5,265 nt of DNA from assembly GCA_003453455.1 (NCBI GenBank), contig DMLG01000010.1, positions 1-5,265 of the forward strand, given 5' to 3'. The position numbers were made by a program, and so were the translations under genes. Positions within the stretch are counted from its first letter, which is position 1. The number at the start of each line of letters is the position of its first letter. Shown here piece after piece: positions 1 through 5,265 of the stretch. The notes beneath the pieces were generated by a model. That model saw nothing but the letters and a program-made list of their open reading frames with translations, did not search any database and had not been told where the DNA came from. The DNA comes from Clostridiales bacterium (GTDB lineage Bacteria > Bacillota > Clostridia > UBA1381).

Positions 1-446
1 GCACCGGAAAATGTTCTTACACCTGTAATTACTGTCCTGTTATTTGTACACTCATATAATAATTCGGATACTTCGGCCTGCCGGATCGTAAGATTATCGG
101 TACTTTCCAGCGTTTTTCTCATCTCGGTAGTATAGGCCTGTTTATCCGCCTGCGCTCTTAGGGAATGTACTGCAGGTCCTTTTGACTTATTCAGCATTTT
201 TGACTGAATAAATGTAGCGTCCGCCGCCTTTCCCATTTCACCGCCCAGTGCGTCTATTTCACGCACAAGGTGTCCTTTTGCAGTCCCGCCAATACTTGGA
301 TTACAGGGAAGATTTGCTATTGCATCAAGGCTTATGGAAAACATAACTGTTTTTTGCCCCAGTCTTGCAGAGGCGAGCGCAGCCTCAATTCCTGCATGTC
401 CTGCGCCTATTACAGCCACATCATAGCTTTCAAGAAATTCCGTCAT
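1..446 (-). CDS. mnmG: tRNA uridine-5-carboxymethylaminomethyl(34) synthesis enzyme MnmG (GidA), N-terminal part
   Basis: FAD-binding subunit of the MnmE-MnmG complex, which installs the (carboxymethyl)aminomethyl group on the wobble uridine U34 of certain tRNAs in the cytoplasm. Translating the minus strand from the ATG at 446-444 gives 148 codons before the window edge; family members are about 620-630 aa, so only the N-terminal quarter is visible. It opens with a beta strand and the dinucleotide-binding motif GAGHAG (residues 14-19). The family signature [18 protein letters not shown] follows (48-65), then GGEMG (68-72) and [18 protein letters not shown] (85-102). Cys48 corresponds to the conserved N-terminal cysteine (Cys47 in E. 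coli) implicated in activity. The start overlaps the end of the upstream DUF624 gene by 17 nt. GGGGAGAG at 465-458 serves as ribosome binding site, with a long spacing of about 11 nt. An in-frame GTG at 458-456 lies too close to that site to be the better start. The usual upstream partner mnmE is not here. The family call is near certain; the precise start is less so. Confidence 0.97.
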   Translation of the reverse strand, partial: MTEFLESYDVAVIGAGHAGIEAALASARLGQKTVMFSISLDAIANLPCNPSIGGTAKGHLVREIDALGGEMGKAADATFIQSKMLNKSKGPAVHSLRAQADKQAYTTEMRKTLESTDNLTIRQAEVSELLYECTNNRTVITGVRTFSG

Positions 447-1269
447 CTTTTTTGCCACTCTCCCCGGTTCTGTCTTCTATAAATCTTCGTTTTATCATAC
501 GCGCCGTATAAAAATCAATAGGAAACCGCATAAAGCTTATCCATATCAAAAAAAGCAATAAAATGATTGAAAACGGCGTGAGTCTTTCAAATATAAATAT
601 TGTTGCTGCTACCACAAATACTGTCAAAAAGAGATTTGCAGGCAGCGTTGCAATACCTGTTATCAGCGCATTTTGAAAAGTTTTTCTTGTTTTGTTTTCA
701 AAGGTTATGCCAAATTCATAGATATAATAGTGCATAAATGTGTAAAACACAAAAAACACAAGCATTGCCACAAGAGCATACCTGGCAAATGCATAGCCCG
801 ATTTTATCATAGCAACATATACATTTACGGCATTTATGCCTAAAACAAGCATAAATATGTCAGCTATAAGCATAATTATGCCAATTTTAAAAGTCTCCTT
901 GGATTTTTCAAAGAAATCGGACCATATCCAAACATGCTCCTCCCTTGCAGAGTTACGCAAAATATAGGTATATCCGCCGGATACAGGGCCTGCCCCCCAA
1001 AGAATTGTAATAATTGATGTGAAAACAAGCGACATCTGCCATGCCTGCGCTTGTATCTCGCTTGGCAAAAATGCAGTCAAAGCGTTGATAATAATAAAAT
1101 TATATATCGCCATAACCGGAATACTTACGGCAAAATACAGCATATTTGCCTTAATCAATAGCCAGAATTTCCTGAAAAACAGTTCAAAATACAGAAAAAT
1201 CCCCTTTTTCTTAGGCGCATTCTTATCAACACCAGGGCCGGGTTTATTATAATTAAAAAATAGTCCCAT
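430..1269 (-). CDS. DUF624 (YesL-like) family polytopic membrane protein
   Basis: Predicted 279-aa integral membrane protein of the DUF624/YesL type; its biochemical function is not established. The N-terminus [17 protein letters not shown] followed by [16 protein letters not shown] (residues 21-36) is the typical clostridial opening of this family. A second landmark is [27 protein letters not shown] (94-120), the conserved loop with an Arg/Glu/Trp-rich stretch. About six hydrophobic segments are visible, near residues 41-65, 79-95, 128-150, 162-184, 200-227 and 231-250, ending in a charged cytoplasmic-type tail. The ATG at 1269-1267 is well supported: GAGAGGAA at 1283-1276 gives 8 nt spacing. 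A promoter candidate lies at 1334-1306. The last 17 nt overlap the start of mnmG, which implies co-transcription and probably translational coupling. Members of this family often sit near sugar-transport genes, but nothing of that kind is visible here, so no substrate or partner can be inferred. Family assignment is from memory of the motifs. Confidence 0.85.
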   Translation of the reverse strand: MGLFFNYNKPGPGVDKNAPKKKGIFLYFELFFRKFWLLIKANMLYFAVSIPVMAIYNFIIINALTAFLPSEIQAQAWQMSLVFTSIITILWGAGPVSGGYTYILRNSAREEHVWIWSDFFEKSKETFKIGIIMLIADIFMLVLGINAVNVYVAMIKSGYAFARYALVAMLVFFVFYTFMHYYIYEFGITFENKTRKTFQNALITGIATLPANLFLTVFVVAATIFIFERLTPFSIILLLFLIWISFMRFPIDFYTARMIKRRFIEDRTGESGKKDDGIS

Positions 1270-1305
1270 ATCAAATTCCTCTCAAAAAAAAATACAATTA
1301 TAGTT

Positions 1306-1334
1306 ATTGTATCACAAAAACTTTTATGTTACAA
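1306..1334 (-). promoter_or_regulatory. Sigma-A-type promoter for the DUF624-mnmG transcript
   Basis: Read on the minus strand, -35 TTGTAA (1334-1329) and -10 TACAAT (1311-1306) are separated by exactly 17 nt, and a TGA just upstream of the -10 forms an extended -10 element. Transcription would start near 1299, about 30 nt before the DUF624 start codon, leaving room for the GAGAGGAA ribosome binding site. A TATAAT at 1302-1297 is an alternative -10, but the bases 17 nt upstream of it (AAAAGT) make a poor -35. The site coincides with the oppositely directed promoter for the RluA-family gene. Confidence 0.65.
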
Positions 1335-1335
1335 T
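1307..1335 (+). promoter_or_regulatory. Sigma-A-type promoter for the RluA-family synthase
   Basis: -35 TTGTAT (1307-1312) and -10 TACAAT (1330-1335) have a 17-nt spacer, and TGT at 1327-1329 forms an extended -10. The expected transcription start is near 1342, giving a leader of about 28 nt before the ATG at 1370. This location also rules out a longer reading of the gene beginning with the TTG at 1307, since that codon is the start of the -35 box. Confidence 0.75.
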
Positions 1336-1356
1336 ATGTTTAAAGGAAAATTTACG

Positions 1357-1362
1357 AAGGAG
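1357..1362 (+). promoter_or_regulatory. Ribosome binding site fixing the start of the RluA-family gene
   Basis: AAGGAG lies 7 nt upstream of the ATG at 1370-1372, a near-ideal Shine-Dalgarno arrangement. It decides the start in favour of 1370 over an in-frame TTG at 1307. Confidence 0.9.
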
Positions 1363-1369
1363 TTGCTGT

Positions 1370-2311
1370 ATGCAAAAGATAACCGCAGGCAAAAATGATG
1401 CAGGGCAAAGGCTTGACAAGTTTTTGACAAAGCTTATGCCAAATCTTCCAAAAAATATGCTCTACAAAGGTATCCGAAAAAACTGCGTAAAGCTCGGCAC
1501 AAAGCATATAAAAGACGGTTCATATAAACTTTGCGAAGGGGATGTTTTATCTCTTTATTTTAGTGACGATTTTTTTGAAAAGCCCTCTTATTTATCCGAC
1601 TTTATGGAAATATCCCCAAATCTCAATATCGTTTACGAAGATGAAAATTTGCTCCTTGTAAATAAGCCGCAAGGGGTTTTGGCGCACGAAGATGATAAGC
1701 AAAATCCCGAAAATCTGCTGTCGCACATCAAAAGTTATCTTTACAAAAAAGGCGAGTATTTGCCCGATAACGAAAACACCTTTGTCCCCGCCCTTGCAAA
1801 TCGCATAGACCGTGGCACAGGCGGCATTGTAATTGCCGCAAAAAATGCCGCTGCGCTTAGGATTTTGAATGAGAAAATAAAAAACCGTGAGATTAAAAAA
1901 TTTTATTTATGCCTTGCATATGGACATTTTAAGGAAAAAGAAGGAAAAATTTGCGGCTATCTTTTGCGTGATGAAAACACAAGAAAAGTTACTTTTTTTG
2001 ATGAACCCGTTCCAAACTCAAAAAGTGTGATTACAAAATACCGCGTTTTAGAGGAATTTCCAGACTATTCGCTCATTCAGGCAGAGCTTGAAACAGGCAG
2101 AACACACCAAATACGCGCAAGTTTTTCGCATATAGGTCACCCGCTTTTGGGGGATAGGAAGTATGCAAGTCCTGAAATAAACCGAAAATTTCCTTTTACG
2201 CAGCAAGCACTTTATGCTTATAAAATCAAGTTTGAGTTTGCAACAGACAGCGGAATTTTGGAATATTTAAACGGGAAGGTTTTCGAGATAAAAGATGTGA
2301 AGTTTAAGTAA
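1370..2311 (+). CDS. RluA-family RNA pseudouridine synthase (RluC/RluD-like, with S4 domain)
   Basis: Predicted to isomerise specific uridines to pseudouridine in structured RNA, most likely 23S rRNA; the exact target site cannot be read from the sequence. The protein is 313 aa. Residues about 1-65 form an S4 RNA-binding domain (RLDKFL at 14-19, VKLG at 40-43, CEGDVL at 55-60). The catalytic domain shows the VNKPQGVLAH block (97-106), the active-site motif NRIDRGTGG (144-152) with presumed catalytic Asp147, the ETGRTHQIR motif (241-249) and GHPLLGDRKY (256-265). The more familiar form of the active-site motif is HRLDRxTSG; the Asn-for-His and Gly-for-Ser version fits a clostridial subgroup I recall. 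All key residues are present and the length is normal, so it looks functional. It stands alone between its own promoter and terminator, divergent from the DUF624-mnmG pair and convergent with the trpS operon. Confidence 0.95.
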   Translation: MQKITAGKNDAGQRLDKFLTKLMPNLPKNMLYKGIRKNCVKLGTKHIKDGSYKLCEGDVLSLYFSDDFFEKPSYLSDFMEISPNLNIVYEDENLLLVNKPQGVLAHEDDKQNPENLLSHIKSYLYKKGEYLPDNENTFVPALANRIDRGTGGIVIAAKNAAALRILNEKIKNREIKKFYLCLAYGHFKEKEGKICGYLLRDENTRKVTFFDEPVPNSKSVITKYRVLEEFPDYSLIQAELETGRTHQIRASFSHIGHPLLGDRKYASPEINRKFPFTQQALYAYKIKFEFATDSGILEYLNGKVFEIKDVKFK

Positions 2312-2329
2312 AAATACTTAATTTTTATA

Positions 2330-2366
2330 AAATCACAGTACAATCTGTATTGTGATTTTTTATTTT
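2330..2366 (+). terminator. Rho-independent terminator of the RluA-family gene
   Basis: The left arm AAATCACAGTACA (2330-2342) pairs with the right arm TGTATTGTGATTT (2346-2358) around a 3-nt loop. This gives 13 pairs including one G-U wobble (2338 with 2350). A run of six T's (2356-2361) and then ATTTT follow. It begins 18 nt after the stop codon. The stem is AT-rich, so efficiency may be moderate. Confidence 0.8.
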
Positions 2367-2428
2367 ATCTATTGCCTTATTTTAAATTTTATGTATATTA
2401 ACTATGTCACATAAATTCAATATAATAA

Positions 2429-2542
2429 AATTTCGGTATAAATGTCAGCGGAGTAAATACATTGAAACTTATAGTTTCCGGTGAACGCGGTTCTTATTAT
2501 TGGTCTTGTACTGCCCTTACCGATTTGGCATTATATAAATAG
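2429..2542 (+). pseudogene. Probable 3' relic of a lost gene, possibly an NPCBM-like domain end
   Basis: An open frame of 37 codons ends at TAG (2540-2542) and has no credible start: an in-frame TAA at 2426-2428 closes it upstream, and there is no ATG or Shine-Dalgarno site. The peptide contains INVSGVNTLKLIVSG followed by a tract with YYWSC, and it ends in LTDLALYK. This looks like a beta-rich domain C-terminus rather than random AT-rich translation. The xVSGVxTLKLxV pattern and the ending in a short beta strand resemble the C-terminal strands of NPCBM/NEW2-type carbohydrate-binding domains. That resemblance is from memory and is inference. The hairpin at 2610-2639, about 70 nt downstream with its T-run on the plus strand, could have been this gene's terminator. 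The sequence before 2404 looks non-coding, so only the tail survives. Confidence 0.4.
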
Positions 2543-2609
2543 TTATGGTATTTTTTCCCTACTTTTCAGCGTGAAAAGAAGAGAAATATAATTTAATCTT
2601 AACATAACA

Positions 2610-2639
2610 AAGGTGACACCCTCGTGTCACCTTATTTTT
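2610..2639. terminator. Strong hairpin terminator shared between convergent transcripts
   Basis: A perfect 10-bp inverted repeat, AAGGTGACAC (2610-2619) and GTGTCACCTT (2624-2633), encloses a 4-nt loop. On the plus strand it is followed by ATTTTT (2634-2639), a good intrinsic terminator. On the minus strand it starts 5 nt after the DUF975 stop codon and is followed by the weaker TGTTATGTT. It therefore probably ends the trpS-tagO-DUF975 transcript, and blocks read-through from the left even better. Confidence 0.85.
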
Positions 2640-3459
2640 ATTCATATTCAATATTCACAGGTGTTTTGCCTGCAAGCTCCAAATACATTTCGCATACAGT
2701 CGCTTCAACATACGGCATAACCAAAAATCCGCCGATACAGCAAAGCAGATTTGCTGCTAAGTACCAAAGTGCAAATGAGAAAATGAGTTTCACATACGCC
2801 CATTTATTTCCGACCATCATTTCTTTGCTTTTGGAAATTGCAGATTTCCACTCGGTTTGAGGGTTATCAGCAAGTATGTACGGCACCAAAACGTATTGTA
2901 ATTCTTTGATAATTGACGGAATTGCAAATATCAATGTAAACAAAAGCCACAAAAATACAATCATCAAAAGCTTTGCGCTATCTAATGCCGATCCCCTGTT
3001 TACCGCCTCTGCCAAGTTCTCTATATCACCTATGAAAAATCCCATAATAACCGTGGGGATAATCGCAGGAAGTGACCATAAAAACACAAAAATGTTTTTT
3101 ACGAACTGGACGATAACAATATTTTTGTAATTTTCCCCAAAAGGCATAAGCAAAAGGTCTAAGGCGGCATCGCTTTTAGCGTTTTCCGTCATAAACTTTT
3201 TAAGCCCCACGCCAAGGGGTGAGATCACAAAAATCGACAGCGCTATTGTAATTACCGACAGCGTTATAAGTATCGCAAAAACTACAACCATCTTTTGCGG
3301 AGGCATTGCCGAAAAGTCAATACTACGCAATTTTTTAGTTGAAATCCCTATGCCTCCTCCTGAGAGAAGGTTCACCGCCAGGCATGCCAAAAACACTCTT
3401 GAATAAGACCGCAAAAGCACAAGTTTTGCACGCTCTTTAAGTTCTTTCCTGTTAAACAT
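2638..3459 (-). CDS. DUF975 family polytopic membrane protein
   Basis: Predicted 273-aa integral membrane protein of unknown function, assigned to DUF975 from its layout. It has the short basic N-terminus MFNRKELKERAK typical of the family. Hydrophobic segments lie near residues 20-37, 57-80, 113-143, 163-183 and 223-248. A conserved middle portion reads LVPYILADNP (191-200), followed by SKEMMVGNKWAYVKL (211-225). The tail contains PYVEATVCEMYLEL (249-262), a usual end block (PY...A...FY..L in relatives). It is the last gene of the trpS-tagO operon: the tagO stop is 15 nt upstream, and GAAAGG (3475-3470), overlapping that stop's last base, is a moderate ribosome binding site with 10 nt spacing. 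A hairpin terminator follows within 5 nt of the stop. Its position after an undecaprenyl-phosphate sugar transferase hints at an envelope role, but that is only context. Confidence 0.85.
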   Translation of the reverse strand: MFNRKELKERAKLVLLRSYSRVFLACLAVNLLSGGGIGISTKKLRSIDFSAMPPQKMVVVFAILITLSVITIALSIFVISPLGVGLKKFMTENAKSDAALDLLLMPFGENYKNIVIVQFVKNIFVFLWSLPAIIPTVIMGFFIGDIENLAEAVNRGSALDSAKLLMIVFLWLLFTLIFAIPSIIKELQYVLVPYILADNPQTEWKSAISKSKEMMVGNKWAYVKLIFSFALWYLAANLLCCIGGFLVMPYVEATVCEMYLELAGKTPVNIEYE

Positions 3460-3474
3460 TTTTAATCTGCCTTT

Positions 3475-4536
3475 CTATTTCTTGATTTCATCTTCTTGAT
3501 TCATTGTCTTTACAGCCATACCTTCAATAAGCAAAAATATAAGCACACAGAATATCAAAATAAGCGCACGGAGCGTGCCGCTCTCCGCAAGAACAACAGC
3601 AGTTATGCCCAAAACACCGCTTATTGCATAAAGAATAAAAACCGTCTGCTTCTGCGAAAATCCCATATCTATGAGCCTGTGATGAAGATGTCCGCGGTCT
3701 GCCACCATAGGGCTCTGCCCTTTACAAATACGCCTTATCATTGCAAAAAGCGCATCAAAAAGCGGAAGTCCCAAAATCAGAAGCGGTACTGCAAAGGTAA
3801 TTATAGCATAGCTCTTAAAAACGCCTTGTATTGATAGAGTTGCAAGCATAAATCCCAAAAATGTCGAGCCTGTATCGCCCATAAAGATTTTAGCGGGATT
3901 GAAATTAAAGGGCAAAAATCCAAAGCATGCACCCATAAGCGCGAGGCCAATTATTGCTGCGGAATATTCCTGTATGCGAAGTGCAATAAACACAAGGCTT
4001 ACAGACATTATAGCAGAAACTCCTGCCGCCAGCCCATCAAGTCCATCAATGAAATTTACAGCATTTGTAATAAAAACAATCCATATAACAGTAGCGCTTA
4101 TTGAAAGCCACAAAGGAAGTACCAGATACGGATTATCAGAAAAAAGATTTGGATTTGTCAGCACTGTTATCCTTATATTTCCGCCGATTATTACCACTAA
4201 GGCTGCGAGTATTTGTATTAAAAATTTAAGTTTTGCACTTAAATTTTTGCAGTCATCAATAACGCCCATTACAGCAATTATAAAAGCGCCGCAAAGCGTT
4301 GCTATTAAAGCGCGCGAAAAGTGTGCAAAACAGCAAATTGAAACGGTAAATCCGAAAATTATGGCTAAGCCTCCAAGTCTTGGAATTGGCTTTTTATGCA
4401 TACGCCTGCCGTCTTTTGGTATATCTATTGCACCTATCCTGTATGCAAGCCTATACACAATAGGTGTTGATGCAAAGCTGAAAGCAAATGCAACTACAAA
4501 TGTAAGTATTAGAAAAATCGTCTCTTTCGTACTCAT
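3475..4536 (-). CDS. tagO: MraY/WecA-family undecaprenyl-phosphate GlcNAc-1-phosphate transferase (TagO-like)
   Basis: Membrane enzyme expected to transfer GlcNAc-1-phosphate from UDP-GlcNAc to undecaprenyl phosphate, the first step in making wall teichoic acid or another lipid-linked envelope glycopolymer. The 353-aa protein has many hydrophobic segments and the full motif set: KDGRRMHKKPIPRLGG (residues 41-56), the Mg-binding Asp pair in GVIDD (D94, D95), NAVNFIDGLDGLAAG (158-172; Asp164 and Asp167), NFNPAKIFMGDTGS (211-224; Asp221), and RGHLHHRL (281-288), the His motif that separates WecA/TagO-type polyprenyl-phosphate GlcNAc-1-P transferases from MraY. The length is normal. The ATG at 4536-4534 is preferred over the in-frame TTG at 4548-4546, because that TTG lies inside the Shine-Dalgarno TTGGAG. 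It lies 21 nt after trpS and 15 nt before the DUF975 gene. No other teichoic-acid genes are in the window, so the final polymer, and the choice between the names tagO and wecA, remain open. Confidence 0.92.
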   Translation of the reverse strand: MSTKETIFLILTFVVAFAFSFASTPIVYRLAYRIGAIDIPKDGRRMHKKPIPRLGGLAIIFGFTVSICCFAHFSRALIATLCGAFIIAVMGVIDDCKNLSAKLKFLIQILAALVVIIGGNIRITVLTNPNLFSDNPYLVLPLWLSISATVIWIVFITNAVNFIDGLDGLAAGVSAIMSVSLVFIALRIQEYSAAIIGLALMGACFGFLPFNFNPAKIFMGDTGSTFLGFMLATLSIQGVFKSYAIITFAVPLLILGLPLFDALFAMIRRICKGQSPMVADRGHLHHRLIDMGFSQKQTVFILYAISGVLGITAVVLAESGTLRALILIFCVLIFLLIEGMAVKTMNQEDEIKK

Positions 4537-4542
4537 AGCAAT

Positions 4543-4548
4543 CTCCAA
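4543..4548 (-). promoter_or_regulatory. Ribosome binding site fixing the tagO start
   Basis: TTGGAG on the minus strand (4548-4543) lies 6 nt before ATG at 4536-4534. Its first three bases are the in-frame TTG that a longest-frame reading would take as start, so the ATG is the better choice and the protein is 4 residues shorter. Confidence 0.85.
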
Positions 4549-4557
4549 TAATAGATT

Positions 4558-5265
4558 TTAGATCAGAAATCCCAGTTTTTTATATACTTTATTCAGGGTT
4601 TTATTCGCAATATAATCAGCATTTTGCGCGCCCTTTTTACAAATTTCTTCTAAGTAATCCTTACTTTTTGAAAGCTCGTCATACCTTGCTCTTATCGGTC
4701 TTATTTCCTCAACAACAGCCTCAGCCACAGCTTTTTTGAAGTCTCCGTAACCACGGCCAGCAAACTCCTCGGCAATCTTTTCCTCCGAGCTTTTCGTAAC
4801 AGCCGCCATTATGGTAAGCAGATTATTTATCCCCGCCTTTGTATCATCATCGGGGCGGTACTCTATTTTCCCCTCCGAGTCTGTTACAGCAGATTTTATT
4901 TTATTTGAAATGACTGCAAAATCGTCTAAAATCGATATATACGCCTTTGGATTTTCGTCGGATTTAGACATTTTTTTAGTAGGCTCTGCAAGGCTCATAA
5001 CCTTTGCGCCAGATTTTGGCAAAAATCCTTTTGGCACTTTAAATACCGGATTTCCCTCCTTGCAGTAAATACTGTTAAAGCGCTCCGCTATATCCCTTGT
5101 TATTTCAATGTGCTGCATTTGGTCCTTTCCGACAGGTACCAAATCCGCCTGATACAAAAGAATATCAGCCGCCATTAAAACAGGGTATGTGAAAAGACCT
5201 GCATTTATGTTATCAGCATGCTTTGCACTTTTATCCTTAAACTGCGTCATACGCGAAAGCTCGCC
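4558..5265 (-). CDS. trpS: Tryptophanyl-tRNA synthetase, C-terminal part
   Basis: Class I aminoacyl-tRNA synthetase that charges tRNA-Trp with tryptophan in the cytoplasm. The frame is open to the right edge, where it reads GELSRMTQFKDKS without a start, so the 235 codons seen are the C-terminal two thirds of a protein usually about 330-335 aa. The N-terminal HIGH-type motif lies outside. Visible landmarks, numbered from the edge, are GLFTYPVLMAADILLYQAD (23-41), the conserved VGKDQMQHIEITRDIAERFN (45-64), the ATP-binding KMSKS motif (98-102, followed by DEN), and a helical anticodon-binding C-terminus with EEIRPIRARYDEL (186-198). All residues seen are consistent with an active enzyme. It is the first visible gene of the trpS-tagO-DUF975 operon; its promoter and any T-box leader would be beyond the right edge. 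Confidence 0.98.
   Translation of the reverse strand, partial: GELSRMTQFKDKSAKHADNINAGLFTYPVLMAADILLYQADLVPVGKDQMQHIEITRDIAERFNSIYCKEGNPVFKVPKGFLPKSGAKVMSLAEPTKKMSKSDENPKAYISILDDFAVISNKIKSAVTDSEGKIEYRPDDDTKAGINNLLTIMAAVTKSSEEKIAEEFAGRGYGDFKKAVAEAVVEEIRPIRARYDELSKSKDYLEEICKKGAQNADYIANKTLNKVYKKLGFLI

Larger units (their letters stand above)
1306..1335. repeat. 30-bp imperfect palindrome covering both divergent promoters
   Basis: The segment reads ATTGTA at its left end and TACAAT at its right end. Across the two 15-nt halves, 12 of 15 positions are complementary; the mismatched pairs are at half-site positions 7, 10 and 15. Because the symmetry spans the -35 and -10 boxes in both directions, it may be only two mirrored promoters. 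It could also be an operator for a dimeric repressor. The sequence alone cannot separate these. Confidence 0.5.
2312..2637. other. Convergent intergenic region with no intact gene
   Basis: This 326-nt stretch separates the 3' ends of the RluA-family gene (plus strand) and the DUF975 gene (minus strand). It holds a terminator at 2330-2366, a likely gene relic at 2429-2542, a small 7-bp inverted repeat at 2562-2578 with no T-run, and a strong hairpin at 2610-2633. The remainder is AT-rich with stops in all frames. I see no tRNA, riboswitch or insertion-sequence end in it. Confidence 0.8.

Noticed and set aside
270..482. A 70-codon plus-strand open frame rich in Cys and His
   Set aside because: It is antisense to the mnmG start and the DUF624 end; the Cys and His residues come from reading conserved codons backwards, and there is no Shine-Dalgarno site.
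1284..1292. Run of nine T's on the minus strand in the DUF624 leader, considered as a terminator or slippage site
   Set aside because: There is no hairpin in front of it, and it lies between promoter and ribosome binding site in an AT-rich leader. Nothing in the sequence supports a regulatory role.
1307..1369. A 21-codon N-terminal extension of the RluA-family protein beginning with TTG
   Set aside because: The TTG is the first half of a -35 box, the extension spans the -10 box, and AAGGAG sits 7 nt before the ATG at 1370.
2404..2484. A small ATG-initiated frame (about 26 codons) overlapping the relic
   Set aside because: There is no ribosome binding site, it is very short, and the peptide is basic and featureless. 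It may be a shifted piece of the same decayed gene, but this cannot be shown.
2562..2578. 7-bp inverted repeat CTTTTCA / TGAAAAG with a 3-nt loop
   Set aside because: It is short, AT-rich and lacks a T-run on either strand, so it is neither a convincing terminator nor a clear operator.
2312..2637. Riboswitch, small RNA or CRISPR in the longest intergenic region
   Set aside because: Apart from the two terminators and the short inverted repeat, no repeated units, conserved aptamer pattern or promoter with a paired hairpin was seen.
3899..4561. A 220-codon plus-strand open frame
   Set aside because: It lies opposite the complete tagO-like gene, whose motifs are all intact. The antisense peptide is low-complexity Ile/Ala/Lys-rich with no recognisable domain.

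Overview
This is an AT-rich window from a chromosomal core region, most likely of a low-GC member of the Clostridia (Bacillota). The evidence is the clostridial sequence style of MnmG (a [11 protein letters not shown] motif), the RluA-type synthase (an NRIDRGTGG active-site block), one DUF624 and one DUF975 membrane protein (both mostly Firmicutes families), a TagO-type glycosyltransferase, strong purine-rich Shine-Dalgarno sites and sigma-A-like promoters. A genus cannot be named from this sequence alone.

Layout from left to right. (1) Positions 1-1269, minus strand: a DUF624 membrane protein gene is followed by mnmG, which starts inside the DUF624 gene's last codons and runs off the left edge. 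(2) Positions 1270-1369: a short divergent intergenic region. Two promoter-like sequences lie face to face on the same 30 bp, each one's -35 box falling on the other's -10 box. (3) Positions 1370-2311, plus strand: an RluA-family pseudouridine synthase with its own promoter and its own terminator. (4) Positions 2312-2637: a convergent intergenic region with two hairpin terminators. Between them is a short open stretch that resembles the 3' end of a lost gene, possibly an NPCBM-type carbohydrate-binding domain. (5) Positions 2638-5265, minus strand: a compact operon read right to left, trpS (its 5' end lies beyond the right edge), tagO/wecA-like, then a DUF975 membrane protein, with gaps of 21 and 15 nt.

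Functionally, MnmG modifies the wobble uridine of tRNA, the RluA protein makes pseudouridine in RNA, TrpS charges tRNA-Trp, and the TagO-like enzyme starts a cell-envelope polymer on undecaprenyl phosphate. The two DUF proteins are polytopic membrane proteins of unknown function. All of this looks like housekeeping. I see no CRISPR array, insertion sequence, tRNA or rRNA gene, toxin-antitoxin pair, defence system or other evident new system. The points most worth a second look are the symmetric overlapping promoters at 1306-1335 and the probable gene relic at 2429-2542.
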